Source: an uncultured Selenomonadaceae bacterium (lineage in GTDB: Bacteria > Bacillota > Negativicutes > Selenomonadales > Selenomonadaceae). From it: a stretch of 10,536 nt of DNA. The notes below the pieces were generated by a model that saw nothing but the letters and a program-made list of their open reading frames with translations, did no database searches and was not told the origin of the DNA. A program made the position numbers and the translations under genes. Each line of letters opens with the position of its first letter. The stretch's first letter is position 1. The stretch spans positions 1 through 10,536 of the forward strand of contig CAJODU010000115.1 of assembly GCA_905233325.1 (NCBI GenBank). Direction: 5' to 3'. Below are positions 5,972 through 10,536 of the stretch, one piece after another.

Positions 5972-5990
5972 CATAATGATAATCATTTTC
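5972..5990 (-). promoter_or_regulatory. Fur box upstream of feoA
   Basis: The 19 bp CATAATGATAATCATTTTC match the consensus GATAATGATAATCATTATC at 17 of 19 positions, with 15 consecutive identities. The site lies over the predicted transcription start and just above the ribosome site, so bound Fe-Fur would block RNA polymerase. A weaker, partial Fur-like stretch (TAATCATTAT) occurs at 6041-6050. Confidence 0.88.
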
Positions 5991-5996
5991 GCCTAT

Positions 5997-6025
5997 ACTA
6001 TATTACACTTGAAAAGAATTGTCAA
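5997..6025 (-). promoter_or_regulatory. feoA promoter
   Basis: On the minus strand TTGACA (6025-6020), a 17-nt spacer and TATAGT (6002-5997) form a near-ideal vegetative promoter. The start is predicted near 5990, at the edge of the Fur box, leaving a leader of about 34 nt. Confidence 0.8.
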
Positions 6026-6088
6026 TATCATTATAAAATTTAATCATTATTAAAAGTAATGGAATCAATACGATGTGATAAATTAAAA

Positions 6089-6098
6089 TGAACGTTCA
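6089..6098. promoter_or_regulatory. Palindrome TGAACGTTCA upstream of mutS promoter
   Basis: A perfect 10-bp palindrome lies 17 bp before the mutS -35 in the feoA-mutS spacer. It contains the GAAC/GTTC half-sites of a Gram-positive LexA box, but without the 4-nt gap, so it does not fit that operator. Role unknown. Confidence 0.25.
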
Positions 6099-6115
6099 GA
6101 TTATAGACTTCGGTA

Positions 6116-6144
6116 TTGTCAAATTTCAATAAATGTTGTAAAAT
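6116..6144 (+). promoter_or_regulatory. mutS promoter
   Basis: TTGTCA (6116-6121), a 17-nt spacer and TAAAAT (6139-6144) make a good vegetative promoter. The start is predicted near 6151, about 47 nt before the mutS ATG. Confidence 0.7.
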
Positions 6145-6197
6145 TGTAAAATAAATACAAATTATTTGAAGGCAAATTGTCGGAATCGAGGTAGTAT

Positions 6198-8642
6198 ATG
6201 GCAGTAACGCCGATGATGAAACAGTATTTGGACGCTAAGGCACAGTACAAAGACGATTTTTTATTTTTTAGGCTGGGCGATTTTTATGAGATGTTTGGTG
6301 AGGACGCTCAACGTGCATCAAAAATATTGGGTTTAACCTTGACTAAGCGGCAGGGGGAACCGATGTGCGGAGTCCCTCAGCACGCCGTTGAAAGTTATAT
6401 CCAAAAGCTGGTAAAATTGGGACATAAGGTGGCGATTGTCGATCAAGTCGGCGATCCTAAGGCAAAGGGCTTGACGGAGCGAGAAATCACCAAGATTATC
6501 ACGCCGGGCACTATTCTGACTGACGATTCAATCTCCGATGTGAGCAACAATTACATAGCACTTATCATTGAAGAGAGCGGCGAGGCGGTTTTGGTCGGTG
6601 CTGATATTTCCACAGGTGAGTGCTTTTACGGTCTCTATGATGGCACGGGCTATGAGCAGATGATTTTTGACGAACTCTACAGAATTATGCCCTCTGAACT
6701 TTTAACTGCAGGCAAGCTGTCTTTTCGGAAGACGCTTACTCAATTCATTGAGCATAAAATGGACAACCGCACCGCAATATCCACAATCAATGATATTAGT
6801 GACAATATCGCAGATATTTTAACAAAGCATTTCCCTGAGGAAGATATACCGACCTCGCAGCTTGCCGTTAAGGCGGTTGCTATACTTTTGACTTACATTC
6901 ATCAAACGGTGAGGACTGACTTGAAGCATATGTCCAAGCTGACCAGGATTGAAATATCAGATCATTTGATTCTGGATCCTGCCGCTCTAAAGAATTTGGA
7001 AATTACCCGCAGTCTCAAGGACGGCAGCAAGAAAGACACCCTCTTTGATGTGCTGGACTTTACGCGGACGGCTATGGGGACGAGAATGCTCCGCAGGTGG
7101 CTGGAATCCCCCCTCCTTAATGTGGCGGCGATTGACAGAAGGCTTGATGCCGTTGAGGAATTGATGAAAAATTTCTCACTGCGTACCAACCTTCGCGACG
7201 CTATGAAAGAAATCAATGACTTTGAGCGGCTGATGATGAAAATTGAGGTTGGAAGTGCCAACGCCATTGATCTAATCGCTCTCAAAAATTCCCTCAAAAT
7301 TCTGCCGACAATCGTCAAAATTATGTGTGATCTAAAGAGTGATGTCCTTATGGCTTGTCGTGACGGCTTGGGCAGCTATGATGAGATAGTAAATCTGATT
7401 GAACGGGCTATAATGGAAAATCCGAAAAACACTGTCCACGACGGCGATATTATAAAATCGGGCTACAGTCAAGAGCTTGACGAGTACAGGAGGATTCATT
7501 TAAACAGTAAGTCAATGCTCCAAGAGATTGAGGACAGGGAGAGGAATAAAACCGGTATTCGTTCGCTGAAGGTCGGCTATAATAAGGTTTTCGGTTATTA
7601 TATCGAAGTCCGAAACAGCGGCAGGGATAAGGTTCCCCCTCACTTCATTCGCAAGCAGACCCTGAGCGGTGCCGAAAGATACATAACCGAGGAGCTCAAA
7701 GACTTTGAGACTAAAATACTCGGCGCACAAGAGAAGATTGTTGCGCTTGAATACAATATTTTTGTTGATATTCGCAATCAGATTAAAGAATATCTTGAGA
7801 AAATCCAAGATACCGCGCGAAGAATTGCCCTCATTGATGTTGCAGCAAGTCTTGCGGAGGCGGCGGCTAATTACAACTACGTCAGACCTGAAATGAGAAC
7901 TAACGGCGCAATCACGATAAAGGACGGCCGTCACCCGATTGTTGAGCGAATCCTAACCTCCAGCCTATTCGTTCCGAATGACACCGCCCTTGACCACAAG
8001 ACTTGCGAGTTGATGATCCTCACAGGTCCTAATATGGCGGGCAAGTCGACTTATATGAGGCAAGTGGCTCTGTTGACTCTTATGGCACAGATTGGCAGCT
8101 TTATCCCCGCTCGCGAGGCCTCTATCACGCCGGTGGATAGGATTTTCACTCGAATTGGGGCTAGTGATGATCTTGTCAGCGGGCAGTCGACTTTTATGGT
8201 TGAGATGAATGAGGTTGCACAGATTTTGAGATATTCAACTGAAAATAGTCTGATAATTCTTGATGAGGTGGGGCGCGGGACTTCAACCTTTGACGGTATG
8301 AGCATTGCTCGCGCGGTTATTGAGTATATTGAGAAAAAAATTCACGCCAAGACGCTCTTTGCAACTCACTATCACGAGTTGACGGATCTGGCGGACAACG
8401 ACAGGAGCGGCAAGATTAAAAATTTTTGCGTTGCCGTGAAGGAAAGAGATAACGATGTTGTATTTCTGCGCCGTATCAAGCCCGGTGGTGCTGATAAATC
8501 CTATGGTATACAGGTTGCTAAGCTCGCGGGTCTGCCAAAGAGTGTAATGCAGCGTGCGGAAAAAATCCTGACTGAACTTGAAGGCAGCAGCAATATCATT
8601 AAAACCCTCCCCCTCTGTCACTCCGGCAACTGTTACAACTGA
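6198..8642 (+). CDS. mutS: DNA mismatch repair protein MutS, frame-broken before its C-terminal tail
   Basis: MutS recognises mispaired and looped bases and starts mismatch repair as an ATPase clamp. The protein begins with the mismatch-binding domain, including the FYE motif (Phe29, Glu31) within FFRLGDFYEMFGEDA. Connector, lever/clamp and ATPase domains follow, with Walker A TGPNMAGKST (609-618), Walker B LIILDEVGRGTS (Asp689, Glu690) and the downstream THYHEL signature. ATG 6198 has GAGG 6 nt upstream. The frame ends at codon 814 with an unrelated tail (CHSGNCYN) soon after a C5 tract at 8609-8613. The expected tail continues in the +1 frame to 8793; rejoined, the product would be 864 residues, normal for MutS. 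The truncated form keeps the mismatch and ATPase domains but loses the clamp-binding motif and C-terminal helical domain. No mutL follows within the window. Confidence 0.95.
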   Translation: MAVTPMMKQYLDAKAQYKDDFLFFRLGDFYEMFGEDAQRASKILGLTLTKRQGEPMCGVPQHAVESYIQKLVKLGHKVAIVDQVGDPKAKGLTEREITKIITPGTILTDDSISDVSNNYIALIIEESGEAVLVGADISTGECFYGLYDGTGYEQMIFDELYRIMPSELLTAGKLSFRKTLTQFIEHKMDNRTAISTINDISDNIADILTKHFPEEDIPTSQLAVKAVAILLTYIHQTVRTDLKHMSKLTRIEISDHLILDPAALKNLEITRSLKDGSKKDTLFDVLDFTRTAMGTRMLRRWLESPLLNVAAIDRRLDAVEELMKNFSLRTNLRDAMKEINDFERLMMKIEVGSANAIDLIALKNSLKILPTIVKIMCDLKSDVLMACRDGLGSYDEIVNLIERAIMENPKNTVHDGDIIKSGYSQELDEYRRIHLNSKSMLQEIEDRERNKTGIRSLKVGYNKVFGYYIEVRNSGRDKVPPHFIRKQTLSGAERYITEELKDFETKILGAQEKIVALEYNIFVDIRNQIKEYLEKIQDTARRIALIDVAASLAEAAANYNYVRPEMRTNGAITIKDGRHPIVERILTSSLFVPNDTALDHKTCELMILTGPNMAGKSTYMRQVALLTLMAQIGSFIPAREASITPVDRIFTRIGASDDLVSGQSTFMVEMNEVAQILRYSTENSLIILDEVGRGTSTFDGMSIARAVIEYIEKKIHAKTLFATHYHELTDLADNDRSGKIKNFCVAVKERDNDVVFLRRIKPGGADKSYGIQVAKLAGLPKSVMQRAEKILTELEGSSNIIKTLPLCHSGNCYN

Positions 8643-8793
8643 AGACAGGCAATCATTAAATTTATTTTCATCACAGTTAGCGGAACAAATTGCCAAAATT
8701 GACATAAATACCTTAACGCCGATAGAGGCTCTCAACACGCTCTACAAACTTCAATCTCAAGCTAAAAAAGAATTGGGAGAAAATTTTTCCTAA
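8605..8793 (+). pseudogene. mutS: Displaced C-terminal tail of mutS in the +1 frame
   Basis: The frame one base ahead of mutS encodes a tail that matches what MutS should have. It has a hexapeptide QSLNLF (8650-8667) of the sliding-clamp-binding type (QxLxLF), followed by SQLAEQIAKIDINTLTPIEA and LNTLYKLQSQAKK, the conserved C-terminal dimer/tetramer helix region. The segment has no plausible start codon with a ribosome site, so it is not an independent gene. Removing one base from the C-rich stretch 8605-8613 fuses it smoothly to the main frame. Confidence 0.85.
8609..8613 (+). other. Probable frameshift site in mutS (C5 tract)
   Basis: The run AAAACCCTCCCCC spans 8601-8613 and ends in five Cs. 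One base fewer here restores an 864-codon mutS frame. It may be a real +1 insertion, a slippage hotspot or a sequencing error; the nucleotide data cannot separate these. Confidence 0.6.
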
Positions 8794-8795
8794 AC

Positions 8796-8822
8796 AGGCA
8801 CAATTCACAGGTGTCTTTTTTT
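8796..8822 (+). terminator. mutS: Weak terminator after mutS
   Basis: GGCAC (8797-8801) can pair with GTGTC (8811-8815), including one G-U pair, across a 9-nt loop and is followed by T7. The stem is short, so termination may be partial. It lies directly after the restored mutS stop at 8791-8793, supporting that stop as the true gene end. Confidence 0.45.
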
Positions 8823-8850
8823 GTCGATTAGAAGGATTTTTTATTTTAAT
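8821..8850 (+). promoter_or_regulatory. Weak candidate promoter for the TPR membrane protein
   Basis: TTGTCG (8821-8826), an 18-nt spacer and TTTAAT (8845-8850) form a moderate match. It would start transcription near 8857, about 20 nt before the TTG start. It overlaps the T-run of the preceding terminator. Confidence 0.3.
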
Positions 8851-8878
8851 GGTGAATTAGTGAATCAGAAATTTTTAT

Positions 8879-10156
8879 TTGACGGCGATTGTTTATTTTG
8901 GAGTGGTATGTTTGGCATTCTTCTTAATAGTGCCGAGCGTGATAGTTGTGACGATTTTCCTCGTACATTCCGCTGCCGGACGCTTAGGCTTTAAGGCAAA
9001 GTATTCATCTTTGATATTGTGTGCAATTATGGCGTTGGCGGTGAATTTTTCAGCTATTGAGTTGTCAACATATCTTGATAAGTGGTATTTTGTGAAACTC
9101 GGCGCGTTGATAGCGGCGGCCTCTATCATTGTTACATTGATAAATCTATATTTAATCAGGCACGAAAAGACTGATATGGTGATAATTGATGATGACGTTG
9201 GTGAGGAATTGATCGTTGAAGAAGCCGAGGTTAAAGATGTTTTAAATTTTAAAGAATCTGTTGAAATTGCCAAGCCCATTGAGACTATCACCGTAACGCC
9301 AAAAGAGGATAAGCCTGAATCAGCGGAAAAATCGAAAGCCGACACCACAGTCAAGTCTAAGGTCGAAGTTAAAATCAAGCCGACAACGCCGCCGACTACT
9401 GATACCAAAAAATCAGAGGCTGCAACGCCGCTTGAGACTTTTAAAAAAGTTGAGAAAGAATCCACCAAGCCCGTTGGAGATGTTGAAGAGAAAGCAGCAA
9501 TCGTCACTGAATCAGCACCCATTGAAAAGGCTGATATTAAGCCGACAATTCCACAAAAGGTTGATGATACCCAAAACGTCAAAAATATTCAAAATATCCA
9601 AAATACAGAAAATATACATCAAAAAGAGTCAATCAAAAAAATTTCTGATGAGTTACCTGAAAAAAATCCGGATAAATCGACTGAAAAAAGTGTGAATAAG
9701 CCGTCTGAAAAGCTCAAAGATGATCCGCTTGATATTAATGCTCATATTGATTCTCTTGATGACATTTTGGACTATGCTTACTCTCAAAAGGCTAAAGGAG
9801 ACTTAAATCAAGCCATTCTTGCCTATCAGAAAGCCTTGGATCGTTACAAGAATGATGACTATGCACCATTCATTGCCATTGACCTCGGCAATATCTACAA
9901 AGAACAGGCAGCTTATACTAAAGTTATCAAAACCTATGAAGAGGCCTTGAAGTTGCCGGTGGTGATGAGAAATGCAGATACCCGCAAGGAATTTGAAAAA
10001 AATCTGAACTATATGAGAATAGTGCAAGCGGTATTGGTAAGGCACAGGGCGTTGACGATGCCGTTTAGCAAAATCCCAAAACAGTATCTTCAAGAGGTGG
10101 AAACCGAGTATAAATCCCTGCAACTCAATCATTCAACCATACAAAAGAGGTATTAA
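8879..10156 (+). CDS. Membrane-anchored protein with long charged linker and C-terminal TPR region, function unknown
   Basis: I do not recognise this gene as a named family. The 425-residue product has three hydrophobic segments (about residues 4-30, 43-62 and 70-93), then an acidic stretch (DDDVGEELIVEEAEVKD). A linker of about 180 residues follows, dominated by Lys, Glu, Pro, Thr and Ser, with clear disorder character. The C-terminal part (about 298-370) has TPR-like helices: AYSQKAKGDLNQAILAYQKA, then IAIDLGNIYKEQAAYTKVIK and TYEEALKL. This suggests a membrane-tethered scaffold with a cytosolic protein-binding end. The TTG start is uncertain: no good ribosome site precedes it, a stop codon lies just upstream at 8861-8863, and GTG at 8903 is an alternative. 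It follows mutS and probably shares a transcript with the PRC-barrel gene 47 bp downstream. Confidence 0.8.
   Translation: MTAIVYFGVVCLAFFLIVPSVIVVTIFLVHSAAGRLGFKAKYSSLILCAIMALAVNFSAIELSTYLDKWYFVKLGALIAAASIIVTLINLYLIRHEKTDMVIIDDDVGEELIVEEAEVKDVLNFKESVEIAKPIETITVTPKEDKPESAEKSKADTTVKSKVEVKIKPTTPPTTDTKKSEAATPLETFKKVEKESTKPVGDVEEKAAIVTESAPIEKADIKPTIPQKVDDTQNVKNIQNIQNTENIHQKESIKKISDELPEKNPDKSTEKSVNKPSEKLKDDPLDINAHIDSLDDILDYAYSQKAKGDLNQAILAYQKALDRYKNDDYAPFIAIDLGNIYKEQAAYTKVIKTYEEALKLPVVMRNADTRKEFEKNLNYMRIVQAVLVRHRALTMPFSKIPKQYLQEVETEYKSLQLNHSTIQKRY
9575..9619 (+). repeat. Coding 9-bp tandem repeat (Asn-Ile-Gln type) in the linker
   Basis: Five imperfect 9-bp units built on AAAATATnC encode NVK-NIQ-NIQ-NTE-NIH within the disordered linker. 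The repeat keeps the reading frame, so copy-number change would only alter linker length. Confidence 0.6.
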
Positions 10157-10203
10157 TTCGTAATGCGTAAGGTATTGCGGGATAGATAATGGAGGAATAA
10201 ATA

Positions 10204-10536
10204 ATGAAAAAATCTGTAGAAATCTTAGGATTGCCGATTATAAGTATAACTGAGGGCAGAGAGCTTGGAATGAGCAAGACTCTGCTTATTGACGCCAAAA
10301 ACGGCCTCGTGGCGGCTATCACCATTGAGGACGAAGACTGGTATCGCGGCGTTAAGCTCATTCCTTATGAATCGGTTATTGCAATCGGTGACGACGCAGT
10401 GACAGTCACTCACAGTGAAAATATCTTGAAACTCGATGAGGCCGGCGATTATGAGGCCTTGCTTGATGAGAATATCCGCGTCATTGGCACAAAGGCCATT
10501 ACCAAGAATGGTACGATTCAAGGCAAGATAACCGAG
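10204..10536 (+). CDS. PRC-barrel domain protein, 3' end outside window
   Basis: The visible 111 codons stay open to the window end. The product starts with KSVEILGLPIISITEGRELG, the first strands of a PRC-barrel (as in photosystem H-chain and RimM-like C-terminal domains and YlmC-type proteins). It continues with LLIDAKNGLVAAITIEDEDW and LIPYESVIAIGDDAVTV, which complete one barrel of about 75 residues. A second copy seems to begin at LLDENIRVIGTKAITKNGTI, so this is probably a tandem PRC-barrel protein. ATG 10204 has GGAGG with an 8-nt gap. It is 47 bp downstream of the TPR gene on the same strand with no terminator between. PRC-barrels usually mediate protein or RNA-related interactions; the specific role is unknown. 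Confidence 0.85.
   Translation, partial: MKKSVEILGLPIISITEGRELGMSKTLLIDAKNGLVAAITIEDEDWYRGVKLIPYESVIAIGDDAVTVTHSENILKLDEAGDYEALLDENIRVIGTKAITKNGTIQGKITE

Noticed and set aside
5957..5986. Upstream start for FeoA (adds MIIIMFGGKI)
   Set aside because: The extension would encode the Fur box and the ribosome site itself, and FeoA proteins begin at the equivalent of MTLKDG.
6089..6098. LexA/SOS box upstream of mutS
   Set aside because: GAAC and GTTC are directly joined, without the 4-nt spacer of the Gram-positive LexA operator.
8605..8620. Programmed +1 ribosomal frameshift in mutS
   Set aside because: No in-frame stop, rare-codon stall or internal Shine-Dalgarno element of the prfB type is present at the site, so an indel is more likely; kept only as a minor alternative.
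8578..8793. Separate 71-codon ORF downstream of mutS
   Set aside because: Its content is the conserved MutS C-terminus and it has only a TTG start without a ribosome site, so it is treated as the displaced tail of mutS.
8893..9582. 229-codon minus-strand ORF
   Set aside because: It lies opposite the low-complexity linker of the TPR protein; its Ser/Thr/Val-rich content is what the reverse of Lys/Glu/Asp/Thr codons gives, with no family motifs or ribosome site.
1..10536. Defence system, CRISPR, transposon or prophage
   Set aside because: No repeat-spacer array, transposase, integrase, nuclease-helicase set or terminal inverted repeats were found; apart from the unrecognised TPR membrane protein, the genes belong to known core or housekeeping families.

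Overview
The window looks like chromosomal DNA from an anaerobic or facultative Firmicute-type bacterium with moderate GC and AT-rich spacers. The best guess, from general protein character only, is the Negativicutes. Support comes from the rplS-lepB adjacency, a Fur-type (not DtxR-type) operator in front of feoA, a compact FeoB of 634 residues, and clear Shine-Dalgarno sites (GGAGG, AAGGAG, GAAGG) before most genes. I see no tRNA, rRNA, CRISPR array, insertion sequence or phage gene.

Layout. Positions 1-1797 are read leftward as one probable operon: rplS (ribosomal protein L19), lepB (signal peptidase I), then a secreted class I glutamine amidotransferase-like hydrolase (peptidase C26) cut by the window edge. 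A strong promoter lies upstream of rplS, and a terminator at about 1947-1986 closes feoB. Positions 2005-5956 hold a split ferrous-iron locus. feoB (2005-3909, minus) and feoA (5729-5956, minus, with a near-consensus Fur box) are separated by three genes in alternating orientation: a FrnE/DsbA-like oxidoreductase (plus), an HxlR-family redox-type regulator (minus) and a glyoxalase II-like metallo-beta-lactamase-fold hydrolase (plus). Both convergent gene pairs overlap at their 3' ends, so a transcript from the feoA promoter would run antisense to two genes and sense through hxlR and feoB.

Positions 6198-8793 carry mutS on the plus strand. The reading frame breaks near a C5 tract at 8609-8613: the annotated ORF stops after 814 codons, while the missing C-terminal tail (clamp-binding motif and C-terminal helical domain) continues in the +1 frame to 8793. 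A restored protein would have 864 residues, the normal MutS length. After a weak terminator come an unrecognised three-TM membrane protein with a long Lys/Pro/Glu/Thr-rich linker and a C-terminal TPR region (8879-10156), and the start of a PRC-barrel protein (10204 to the window end).

How the parts may work together: the central region links Fur-controlled Fe(II) uptake with cytosolic thiol/electrophile handling (two-motif FrnE, Cys-containing HxlR, glyoxalase II-like hydrolase). That link is inferred from gene order. The two observations most worth checking are the mutS frameshift and the interleaved feoA / redox cassette / feoB arrangement. I found no clearly new multi-gene system.
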